From NCBI GenBank assembly GCA_015222805.1, contig JADFVZ010000026.1, forward strand, positions 1-48,135: a stretch of 48,135 bases of DNA. Reading direction: 5' to 3'. Position 1 is the stretch's first letter, and each line of letters starts with the position of its first letter. This DNA is from Pseudomonadota bacterium (GTDB lineage Bacteria > Pseudomonadota > Gammaproteobacteria > Xanthomonadales > SZUA-36). A program made the translations under genes and the position numbers. Below, one piece after another: positions 8,978 to 16,219 of the stretch. The notes beneath the pieces were generated by a model. It saw only the letters and a program-made list of their open reading frames with translations, searched no databases and was not told the DNA's origin.

Positions 8978-9895
8978 ATGATGTCAGCAAAATTAGCGGC
9001 CTGGAAATCCGATGGAGAGCGTATAAATTTTGGACCCTTTAGTCACAAGGTGTTTGTCAAACAGGTTGGTAACCCGAAAGCTGTCGCGGAAAAAACCTTA
9101 CTGTTAATCCACGGATTTCCAGAATCTTCCTACTCCTACCATGCCATAGTTGATGGGATGATGAATACGTTCGAGCGTATCATTCTTTTTGACATGCTCG
9201 GATATGGCTTAAGCGACAAACCAACGGAAAACTACAGTTACTCTTTATTTGAACAGGCAGATACTGTTTTTGCTGTCTGCAAACACTTTGCAGTTAAAGG
9301 CTGCCACATTCTTTCCCACGACATGGGTACCAGCGTAGCCACCGAAATACTTGCCCGGCATGAAAACCAGTTAATGCCAGCCTGGTTTAGTGATGGCATA
9401 CAAAGCTTCACTTTCACCAATGGCAGTATGGTACTTGAGTTAGCTCAACTGAGAAGCATACAAAAACTGTTATTGTCGAGATACGGATATTTCCTGAGAA
9501 ATGCTACTACATTCAAGATTTTTAGCCAGCAGCTTAGAAGCGCCCACGGCAACAATAATCTGACTACAGGCGAAATTGATATGCTCTGGGAAATAAATGC
9601 TTTGGAAGATGGGCATAAAAAAGCCTACCTGACGATTCAGTATTTAAACGATCGCAAGCGTTTTGAAAAAAGCCGATGGTTACCGGCACTGGCACAGACA
9701 AGCCTGCCTGTACATCTGTGTTGGGGTAACGACGATGCCGTTGCTAAAATAGAAATGGCCTATTATTTAAAAGAGCATATATGCAGGGATGCTACACTTA
9801 CCATCATGGAAGGCCTGGGTCATTTTTGCCAATTAGGCAGTCCGGCTAAATGGGTGGATTATGTAAACAGTTTTTACAAGTCCATTATCAGGTAA
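8978..9895 (+). CDS. Alpha/beta hydrolase, haloalkane dehalogenase/epoxide hydrolase-like (Asp nucleophile)
   Basis: This 305-residue alpha/beta-hydrolase has the HGFPESSYSY oxyanion-hole block near residue 45. The nucleophile elbow reads SHDMGTS, placing Asp115 where lipases and esterases have Ser. This is the hallmark of the haloalkane dehalogenase/epoxide hydrolase/OleB branch. The acid is probably one of the Asp pair in CWGNDDAV and the base His is in GLGHFCQ near residue 284. The substrate is unknown; no halide-binding Trp can be assigned by eye. It follows the addBA pair by 44 bases and may be read through from it. Start: ATG 8978, or the adjacent ATG at 8981; neither has a strong ribosome binding site. 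Confidence 0.8.
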   Translation: MMSAKLAAWKSDGERINFGPFSHKVFVKQVGNPKAVAEKTLLLIHGFPESSYSYHAIVDGMMNTFERIILFDMLGYGLSDKPTENYSYSLFEQADTVFAVCKHFAVKGCHILSHDMGTSVATEILARHENQLMPAWFSDGIQSFTFTNGSMVLELAQLRSIQKLLLSRYGYFLRNATTFKIFSQQLRSAHGNNNLTTGEIDMLWEINALEDGHKKAYLTIQYLNDRKRFEKSRWLPALAQTSLPVHLCWGNDDAVAKIEMAYYLKEHICRDATLTIMEGLGHFCQLGSPAKWVDYVNSFYKSIIR

Positions 9896-9993
9896 GACAG
9901 ACAGCCTGGTTTCAGAGTCCTGCCTGAATACGAGCCTTAGGCTTAGAACAGTATTTTTTCTATAAATTAAAGTAAATCAAAGGAACAACTCCA

Positions 9994-11289
9994 TTGGCAA
10001 AAATTCTAGTTTCATTAATAATTCTTCTTTTAAGTAACACAGTATCTGCGAAAGTAAGCCCTGATAATCAACAGCTGTTAGAGCAGGAGTTAACCCCTTT
10101 CGGTGCAGTTCGTGCTGGTAATGACGGGCTTATTCCGGGGTGGAAAGATAAAACGGCATTCATCGAAAACCAGCAACCGCTTTATCTGATTAACGGGCAA
10201 AATTACACCGAGTACAAGGATAATCTAAGCACCGGGCAAATTGCTCTCTTTGAACGCTATCCTGAAAGCTTTCAGATGCCCGTATATCCAAGCCAGCGGA
10301 CCTTTACTGCCCCTGGTGATGTATTTGAGAACACCTACAAAAATGCACTTACCGCCAACCTCAATAGCGATGAAAGCGGCTTTATTCATGCCCTGGCAGG
10401 TATACCCTTCCCTGTTCCGCAATCAGCCCTTGAAGTTTACTTCAACCACATCGGCCGCTGGCGTGGAAGGCAGGTTAAGAACACTGCCAGTGATGCAGTT
10501 ATATTGAAAAATGGAAAATATTCATTAATTACCAGGAAATCCGTCGTCCGTTTTGATTCTTATAATCAAGGCAATGAAAGTGTAAACTTTATTTCGCTGG
10601 TATCGCGCGTTACCGCACCCGCATCAAAATCAGGCAATGGTGTACTCGTACTGGAGCCGCTGGATCAACTCAATAACGTACGTTCCGCATGGCTTTGGGA
10701 TAAAGGTCGCCGGCGCACCATCAGGGCTCCAAACATTGCCTATGACACCCCAATCCAGATCGCTGATTCATTGCGAACAGCTGATGATACCGACCTGGTA
10801 AACGGTTCCCCAGATCGCTTTAACTGGGAACTCCTGGAAAAAAGGGAAATTTATATTCCCTATAATAATGAAAAACTTAGCAATAAGAAGTTGAAATACA
10901 AAGGCCTGCTTCAAAAACACCACATCAATCCGGAATATACCCGTTATGAACTCCACCGGGTCTGGGTTATTCGAGCCACCCTGAAAAAAGAATGGCGACA
11001 TGTCTATTCACGGCGTGATTTTTACCTCGACGAAGACAGCTGGCAAGTTGTAATTGCCGATCAATATGACAAAGCGGGTGATATATGGCGGGTCAGCCTT
11101 TCCTATCCGAAACTATTTGCTGATTTGCCCGGGATATTCCCCGTGATCAATGTATTTCATGACCTGCAAAAACAACAGTACACTGTAATGGGCCTGCAAA
11201 ATGCACGCCGCACCAAAAACGAATTCAATGGTGATCCAGTCAAGGACAGCCTGTTTACTCCATCAGGGTTAAAGCGTTTCGTAAACTAG
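9994..11289 (+). CDS. DUF1329 family secreted protein
   Basis: This 431-residue exported protein belongs to the DUF1329 family, which is common in gamma- and betaproteobacteria, often beside RND exporters or catabolic genes, and is thought to act in the periplasm or at the outer membrane. The N-terminus is a signal peptide (MAKILVSLIILLLSNTVSA), followed by the family start EQELTPFGAVRAGN and GLIPGWKD. Further family blocks are PVPQSALEVYFNH, GRRRTIRAPNIAYD and YSRRDFYLDEDSW. Start: TTG at 9994, with AAAGGA about 9 bases upstream (9979-9984); no ATG fits as well. No RND gene is adjacent. The function is not established. Confidence 0.85.
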   Translation: MAKILVSLIILLLSNTVSAKVSPDNQQLLEQELTPFGAVRAGNDGLIPGWKDKTAFIENQQPLYLINGQNYTEYKDNLSTGQIALFERYPESFQMPVYPSQRTFTAPGDVFENTYKNALTANLNSDESGFIHALAGIPFPVPQSALEVYFNHIGRWRGRQVKNTASDAVILKNGKYSLITRKSVVRFDSYNQGNESVNFISLVSRVTAPASKSGNGVLVLEPLDQLNNVRSAWLWDKGRRRTIRAPNIAYDTPIQIADSLRTADDTDLVNGSPDRFNWELLEKREIYIPYNNEKLSNKKLKYKGLLQKHHINPEYTRYELHRVWVIRATLKKEWRHVYSRRDFYLDEDSWQVVIADQYDKAGDIWRVSLSYPKLFADLPGIFPVINVFHDLQKQQYTVMGLQNARRTKNEFNGDPVKDSLFTPSGLKRFVN

Positions 11290-11290
11290 G

Positions 11291-11352
11291 AGCCTGACGG
11301 GTTTGACCGATCGTAGCGAGGGAAAGCAGGTCATGTTAAATCCGACAGGCTG
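11291..11352. repeat. Long imperfect hairpin filling the gap between convergent genes
   Basis: Left arm 11291-11304 (AGCCTGACGGGTTT) pairs with right arm 11338-11351 (AAATCCGACAGGCT), with one mismatch and one G-U. A further GACC/GGTC pair (11305-11308 with 11329-11332) extends it. The hairpin occupies nearly the whole 63-base gap between two convergent stop codons, so it may act as a bidirectional terminator or mRNA 3' stabiliser, though neither side has a T run. It shares CAGGCTGCT with the 2566-2574 element. Confidence 0.45.
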
Positions 11353-11901
11353 CTAGGGATGCTTTGATTTATTTCGGAGCAAATACTGAAACAGTCGCAG
11401 CAAGGATAAGCATAAAGTCAGCAATATAACTGCTACTGCAAAAATCCACTTTATCGAGGTCGCCATGGATGTCAGTTGGGCAATGATATCCAGGCGTTGT
11501 GGATAATTAAGCAGCATAATCACAATGCCACTGTTCTCCAGCAAATCAAACAGGAGAATCACAAAAGGCAGCATAATAACGGCGCAGTTAAAACGACCCT
11601 GCCCCTTAAGCAGCATTGACAGCCAGACTGAAAACAACAAACTGTATGTGAGCGGATAAATGACATCCAGTGTCAGTGTACTGACCACATAAGAATGGCG
11701 GACTTCAGCTCCGTATGACTCAATCAAAGCATAGGCCTGGTCGGGGCTGTAGTGAAACAGCAAATCCAGGGGCGAGACATAAGCTTCTGTCGCAAATGCA
11801 GGAAACATCACCAGGATTATCAACAGGTACAGCACCATTAAAGACAGTAAAACAGCGGTGCGACTTATCTTCCTGATCCAACTGCAGATTTTCTTCATCA
11901 T
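11353..11901 (-). CDS. Small polytopic membrane protein, unknown function
   Basis: I do not recognise a family. The product has 182 residues and about four transmembrane helices: near residues 14-35 (VLLSLMVLYLLIILVMF), 80-97 (YPLTYSLLFSVWLSMLL), 105-122 (AVIMLPFVILLFDLLENS) and 148-170 (WIFAVAVILLTLCLSLL). Between helices 1 and 2 lies an extracytoplasmic loop of about 40 residues. The acidic FDLLENSG at the end of helix 3 is unusual and may be functional. Start: ATG 11901, 9 bases after AGGAA; a TTG at 11904 and an ATG at 11898 are alternatives. It lies 33 bases downstream of the outer-membrane transporter-like gene on the same strand and may be cotranscribed with it. Confidence 0.7.
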   Translation of the reverse strand: MMKKICSWIRKISRTAVLLSLMVLYLLIILVMFPAFATEAYVSPLDLLFHYSPDQAYALIESYGAEVRHSYVVSTLTLDVIYPLTYSLLFSVWLSMLLKGQGRFNCAVIMLPFVILLFDLLENSGIVIMLLNYPQRLDIIAQLTSMATSIKWIFAVAVILLTLCLSLLRLFQYLLRNKSKHP

Positions 11902-11934
11902 CAAAATTAGTTCCTGATACGATAGCCTGGCGGC

Positions 11935-12840
11935 TTAGAACATCAAAGAATAAGAAAAAATCAGGCTATTAATATCTACACCGGTGGATTTCTGGGTCCG
12001 CCCCGTCAGCAAAGTCAATTTAATCCCTTGCGTACGGCTCAGGGGATAACCAAAACTTAAAGCTGTTAACAGGTTACCGGAAATATTATTTTTAGAAATA
12101 TTATTAACAATGGCTTCACCACCCCAACCATAAGCAATTCCGCCAGCGGCCCAAAGCCCTGGACGGAAGGTATAGATTAAATGCGCCTGAAGTGCCAGTA
12201 ACGGATCGGTTTCGAGTACAGTTTGCTTCCAGAATTCGTCATTGTCTCCATACAGGAATACCGAACCCGTTAATTCACCAACCCATTTCCCTCGGGTATG
12301 GGTAACTCCCAGCTGTGGTCGTACCACCCAACGGTTGCTGCCAAGATTAATCAGCCTGTCACTGCTGTATTCTCCTGTCGGCATGGATACTGAAATAGCC
12401 GCTCCTACAACCGTGTTACTTTTTTTGCTTTTTGCAAATTCTGCCTTCGTTACAGCTGGTCCTCCATAAAGCAGCACCGAGAGCCGTAGCCTGGCATCGC
12501 CCAGCCCACGCCTGCGGAAATCAACTAACTCACTATCAACGGTACCTTCCCAGCGTCCGGCAAGATAAGGCAGGTTTAAATCCACCCGGGCACTTTTTCC
12601 GAACAAGCCGAATGAACGTACGTAAACCAGGCCCAGCACTTCCATATCAAATTCCGCATTCTCCACCAGCAACAGGGGATCAAAAAAGATATCGCCTTCA
12701 ATATGGCCAATGCCAACACCTGCGAAATTAAGACCTGTAGGCATCTGTGCCCAGCGACGTGGCTCAATATCCTGGGCAGAGCACTGAATCCATCCAAACA
12801 GCAGGAGTAAAAATATAGAAATATTTGTAGGTAGTTTGAT
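11935..12840 (-). CDS. Outer-membrane transporter of the phenol MetA-pathway type, apparent ATC start
   Basis: This beta-rich protein resembles the transporter family of meta-pathway phenol degradation (Phenol_MetA_deg), thought to form outer-membrane beta-barrels for hydrophobic compounds. Blocks include NLPYLAGRWEGTV, RRRGLGDARLRLSVLL, SVSMPTGEYSSDRLINLGSNRW and a C-terminus ending in an aromatic residue (YSLMF). The first ATG is at 12744, but 32 more in-frame codons upstream encode a classic signal peptide (KLPTNISIFLLLLFGWIQCSA, then QDIEPRRW). The only codon placed correctly after the strong ribosome binding site GAGGGG is ATC at 12840-12838. No ATG, GTG or TTG occurs between the upstream in-frame stop and the signal peptide core. 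ATC start gives 301 residues. Either ATC is used, or an original ATG has mutated or been misread. Confidence 0.7.
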   Translation of the reverse strand: MKLPTNISIFLLLLFGWIQCSAQDIEPRRWAQMPTGLNFAGVGIGHIEGDIFFDPLLLVENAEFDMEVLGLVYVRSFGLFGKSARVDLNLPYLAGRWEGTVDSELVDFRRRGLGDARLRLSVLLYGGPAVTKAEFAKSKKSNTVVGAAISVSMPTGEYSSDRLINLGSNRWVVRPQLGVTHTRGKWVGELTGSVFLYGDNDEFWKQTVLETDPLLALQAHLIYTFRPGLWAAGGIAYGWGGEAIVNNISKNNISGNLLTALSFGYPLSRTQGIKLTLLTGRTQKSTGVDINSLIFSYSLMF

Positions 12841-12878
12841 AGTGACCCCTCGGGTAAATACTGTAGTAATTAGTTTTT

Positions 12879-12902
12879 GTTAATGAGTTAATGAGTTAAT
12901 GG
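12879..12902. repeat. Three tandem copies of an 8-base unit
   Basis: GTTAATGA occurs at 12879-12886 and 12887-12894, with a third copy differing in the last base (GTTAATGG) at 12895-12902. It lies about 40-60 bases upstream of the presumed start of the outer-membrane transporter gene, in its promoter or leader. An 8-base unit could vary in copy number by slippage and change promoter spacing. Confidence 0.6.
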
Positions 12903-13024
12903 CGTATTTTATTTAAATGAAAAAATAACCGCAACAGCTACAAACCTGCAACTGTTAATTGCATAACACTTCCAGCAAATTCATTGAATTTCCTCTATAC
13001 CTTGAACGCCTGCAGTAAGGAAGC

Positions 13025-14416
13025 TTATATAATACTGACCACTGCAATTGTTGAGAGTGTGGCAATAACCGGAATCACTACAGTAATAATCCCAATGTCT
13101 TTGTAGGCTTGCTTATGGGTCATTCCAGTCACGGTTAGCAGTGCAATAATCGCACCGCAATGAGGCAGGGAGTCAAAGCCGCCACTCGACATGGCCGCCA
13201 GCCGATGCAGGACGCCAGGCGATATACCCATTGCCAGGTAATCCGGCGCCATGGTCTGCATGAATATCTGCAGTCCGCCACTGGCTGAACCAACCAGTGC
13301 GGAATTCAGGTTGACCGCAGCAAACATTGATAATAAGGGAGGCATATCCAGATTTAATACAAAGTTGGAAAATTGCCCAAAACCTGCGGTATGCACAACC
13401 ACCCCGCCAAAGCCGATAACTACTGCGGTACTGATCAGCGGCAATATGGAGTTCATGACACCATCACCCATCACCTTTAAAGGCTGGTAACGTACAGCCG
13501 GAAACAGGATGAGGGCAATAATACTGCCAAAAAAGAGGGCAATACTGGGCCAGAGAATCACCTGGCTGCTGGCAAAGTTAACCAGTTGGTAAAACGCGCT
13601 GTCAGCCGTAGTTACAGCTTCGCTGGCGATGCCTTTGATAATTCGCGGCGCAAGAATAGCAGAAAGCACAATGAGGATAGGCAGCAGGGCAAGCTTCCAG
13701 TCTGGGTAGTCATTATGTTCAATTAACGGGTCTCCGTCTGCAGGTAAAAGCTGATCTGATGGTGAAGGAATAAAAACCTCACCACTAGCATGGCTGCTGA
13801 TACGTTGACGCTCCAGGTACCAGATCCCCAGCACGAACATTATCATCCCACCGAATATACCCAGGAAAGCTCCAGCAAACAGGTCTGTCCCGAGGACCAC
13901 GGTTGGAATAACATTTTGTATCGAGGGTGTACCCGGCATCGCCGAGAGGGTAAAAGTACCGGCACCCAATGCCATCGCAGCTACCAGCAGGCGTTTAGGT
14001 ATATTTGCCTGTTCGGCCAATTTTAAACCCAGGGGGTAGATCGAAAATATCACCACGAACACAACCACACCACCATAGGTAAGCAAGGCACAACTGAGGG
14101 TCACAATCCATAAAACTCGATGGGGACCCAGTTTGTTGGCCAAAGCTATGGCAATGCTGCTGGCTGCATGGCTTTTGCCAATTACATTACCGAACATGGC
14201 ACCGCAGGCAAATAACAGGAAGAACTTGCCGGCAAAGGTAAAAGCTCCCAATGGTCCGAAGGGATAGTATTCTGTGAAACTGGCTGCCAGGGGCAGCTGG
14301 TTTGTGACCACAATTACGAGTGATGCCAGTAATGATGAAAAAAGTATATTGGTGCCACGAAGGGCCAAAAAGATAAGTAATGCCAGCCCAGCAATTAATC
14401 CAATATTGCCAATCAT
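13025..14416 (-). CDS. GntP-type permease (carboxylate/gluconate-like H+ symporter)
   Basis: This 463-residue inner-membrane protein has about 12-14 hydrophobic helices. It looks like the GntP family, which imports gluconate, 3-hydroxybutyrate or related hydroxy acids with protons. Family-like blocks are GKFFLLFACGAMFGNVIGKSH, ALLTYGGVVVFVVIFSIYPL, AMPGTPSIQNVIPT, and near the C-terminus SASGGLQIFMQTM and MSSGGFDSLPHCGAIIALL. Start: ATG 14416, preceded by GAGGGG 6 bases upstream. It is upstream of the MetA-type outer-membrane protein on the same strand (about 180 bases), which could give a matched inner/outer-membrane pair. The substrate is not determinable; a hydroxy acid is a guess based on family. 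Confidence 0.75.
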   Translation of the reverse strand: MIGNIGLIAGLALLIFLALRGTNILFSSLLASLVIVVTNQLPLAASFTEYYPFGPLGAFTFAGKFFLLFACGAMFGNVIGKSHAASSIAIALANKLGPHRVLWIVTLSCALLTYGGVVVFVVIFSIYPLGLKLAEQANIPKRLLVAAMALGAGTFTLSAMPGTPSIQNVIPTVVLGTDLFAGAFLGIFGGMIMFVLGIWYLERQRISSHASGEVFIPSPSDQLLPADGDPLIEHNDYPDWKLALLPILIVLSAILAPRIIKGIASEAVTTADSAFYQLVNFASSQVILWPSIALFFGSIIALILFPAVRYQPLKVMGDGVMNSILPLISTAVVIGFGGVVVHTAGFGQFSNFVLNLDMPPLLSMFAAVNLNSALVGSASGGLQIFMQTMAPDYLAMGISPGVLHRLAAMSSGGFDSLPHCGAIIALLTVTGMTHKQAYKDIGIITVVIPVIATLSTIAVVSII

Positions 14417-14509
14417 TATTTACCCCTCAATTTTAGATTAAGCATCAACTCTTTAAGCCGGGATAAAAAACCCCAACAGCTTTCAGTTACAAATAGAAGG
14501 TACAGACTA

Positions 14510-15232
14510 TCAGAGTTGCTGCAGCCATTTCAAATAAATCAAATCTGCATTCCGGTGCAATTGCTCCACACGAGCATCCAGGTTTTGGCACATTTCACTG
14601 GCATCCTGCACGCAGGATGATGCTGTATTCATATCCCCTGCATACTGTTGACGAAGCCGGCGAACCGTTTCAACAGTGATTTCCATATGAAACTGCATAG
14701 CCAGTATATTACCTAATGAAAATGCCTGATGGGGCGTACAGCGGCTGCTTAGTAGCGAGATAGCTCCGGGTGGCAAGGTGAAATCATGCGCATGCCATTG
14801 AAACACTTCCAGGGGTGTTGGCAGGCCCTGGAACCAGAAGTGATCATCTGAACCCACAACCGGTTCGACCTTGTGCCAGCCAACCTCCAACTCATAATCA
14901 CTGCTGACTTCTCCGCCCAGGGCTTTACTAATCATCTGTGCTCCCAGGCACACTCCCATGACAGGTGTTCCATACTCAACTGCCCGCTGGATTAACTCAA
15001 TTTCTTTTTGCATCCAGGCTAATGATGAATTTACATCGCCCGGCCCACCCATGAAAATCAACCCGGAAACATCATCAAGGGAAGCGGGTACTGCCATGCT
15101 GGCACCCTCTTCACAACCTACACAGGCAATTTCATAGGGTACCTCATGTTTTTCTAGAAAATGGCACAGGTGACCCCTGTTGCTGCAGTTGGTATGACGG
15201 AAAACACGGACTGGCTTCTGTACTGAAATCAT
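14510..15232 (-). CDS. Class I glutamine amidotransferase, coupled to a radical SAM gene
   Basis: This 240-residue GMP-synthase-like amidotransferase has an intact triad: Cys95 in VMGVCLGAQ, and His182 and Glu184 in MQFHMEI. An oxyanion-side MGGPGDVNSS block lies near residue 61. Stand-alone proteins of this kind hydrolyse glutamine or gamma-glutamyl amides, or remove gamma-glutamyl groups from polyamines; the substrate here is unknown. The C-terminal 50 residues are helical and unassigned. I chose ATG 15232 because it overlaps the stop of the upstream radical SAM gene (ATGA). A GTG at 15247 would add five residues but lies deeper in the other gene. The overlap implies coupled translation and a shared task. 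Confidence 0.82.
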   Translation of the reverse strand: MISVQKPVRVFRHTNCSNRGHLCHFLEKHEVPYEIACVGCEEGASMAVPASLDDVSGLIFMGGPGDVNSSLAWMQKEIELIQRAVEYGTPVMGVCLGAQMISKALGGEVSSDYELEVGWHKVEPVVGSDDHFWFQGLPTPLEVFQWHAHDFTLPPGAISLLSSRCTPHQAFSLGNILAMQFHMEITVETVRRLRQQYAGDMNTASSCVQDASEMCQNLDARVEQLHRNADLIYLKWLQQL

Positions 15233-16122
15233 AATCCGCGCATCCACTCCGGCCGTAATTGAACTGATCCGGGCTGTTCGAGTGCCGCTCGTACTATTTG
15301 CATCAGGCGCTCCTTATCCTTACCCAGGGTGCCTTTCAGGATCAGGTAATTAGAAGCATGATCACTCCGGAAAATCGTAGAGTCCAGCTCCAGCGTGTCC
15401 AATAACCAATACATTTCCTGGAATAAATCGGCCTGATCCAGGGGCTCGAACTCACCCTTGAAGCCTTGCTGGTATCGATCAATCCCGGTAGGGAAACTAA
15501 TCACCAGGGTTGAAAGGTATTCCGGCTGTGCTGCATTCATCAGCCGAGCTGAATTGACTGCATGTTGTTCGCTGTAACGTTTCCCACCCATCCCATTCAG
15601 TATCATCACCGAACTTTTTGCACCGGCCGCTTTGATTTTCTCAAGCGCGGCTAATGAAGAGTCGAAATTTTCGCCCTTATGTACCCGCTCCAGTACCAGG
15701 TCATCACCGGACTCGCAGCCAACATAAAACAGGCTGAGCCCCATTTGCTTCAGCTCAGCCATTTCCGCGACTGTTTTATGTTTAATGTTGCGCGGCAGGC
15801 AATATGAAGCAACCCGTTGGACATCTGGAAGATAATGGTTAATCGCCTGCATAATCTGCTGCAGGCGGCGAAATGACAGGGTCATGGCATCCCCGTCAGC
15901 GAGGAATATACGCCTTACCGGAATATTCATCTTCGCTACAGCGGCCAGTTCTTTTTCAATCTCTGCCTGCGGCTTATGGTTGAACTTTTTCTGTGGCTGG
16001 GTATACATTTCACAAAATGTACAATTATTCCAGGAGCAGCCGTTGGTGACCTGGATTATCAGGCTGCGGGCTTCGGATGGCGGTCGGAAGACGGGTTCTA
16101 TACAGGGAAGCTGGATCATCAC
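15229..16122 (-). CDS. Radical SAM protein with CX4CX2C cluster motif
   Basis: This 297-residue radical SAM enzyme has its [4Fe-4S] site in TNGCSWNNCTFCEMY: Cys29, Cys34 and Cys37, i.e. CX4CX2C instead of the canonical CX3CX2C. It is followed by the SAM-binding acidic patch LADGDAMTL and by YVGCESGDD (near residue 152). The C-terminal part FRSDHASNYLILKGTLGKDKER matches a widespread uncharacterised radical SAM family, often loosely annotated as oxygen-independent coproporphyrinogen oxidase-like. No SPASM or B12 domain is seen. Start: adjacent ATG codons at 16122 and 16119. Its stop overlaps the start of the amidotransferase gene, so the pair probably works on one substrate. The reaction is unknown. 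Confidence 0.85.
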   Translation of the reverse strand: MMIQLPCIEPVFRPPSEARSLIIQVTNGCSWNNCTFCEMYTQPQKKFNHKPQAEIEKELAAVAKMNIPVRRIFLADGDAMTLSFRRLQQIMQAINHYLPDVQRVASYCLPRNIKHKTVAEMAELKQMGLSLFYVGCESGDDLVLERVHKGENFDSSLAALEKIKAAGAKSSVMILNGMGGKRYSEQHAVNSARLMNAAQPEYLSTLVISFPTGIDRYQQGFKGEFEPLDQADLFQEMYWLLDTLELDSTIFRSDHASNYLILKGTLGKDKERLMQIVRAALEQPGSVQLRPEWMRGL

Positions 16123-16157
16123 TCAAGGATATGGCGGCAGGCGTAAATTTTCAACAC

Positions 16158-16200
16158 AAAAAAGCCCGCGGATGTGCACTTGAAGCACACACTCGCGGGC
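16158..16200 (-). terminator. Rho-independent terminator of the di-heme peroxidase gene
   Basis: On the minus strand GCCCGCG (16200-16194) pairs with CGCGGGC (16170-16164), with an inner TGTGC/GCACA stem and loop, followed directly by six T (16163-16158). It lies 20 bases after the peroxidase stop and insulates the radical SAM gene downstream. Confidence 0.85.
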
Positions 16201-16219
16201 AACCCTTAAAATTTAATAA

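Noticed and set aside
8978-9895. Asp-nucleophile hydrolase as a possible OleB
   Set aside because: It is 22 kb or more from the KASIII-like and ligase genes and sits behind addBA. The fold class alone does not show an Ole role.
11935-12744. Outer-membrane transporter starting at ATG 12744
   Set aside because: This start removes the whole signal peptide and has no ribosome binding site; the longer frame from ATC 12840 makes a better protein.
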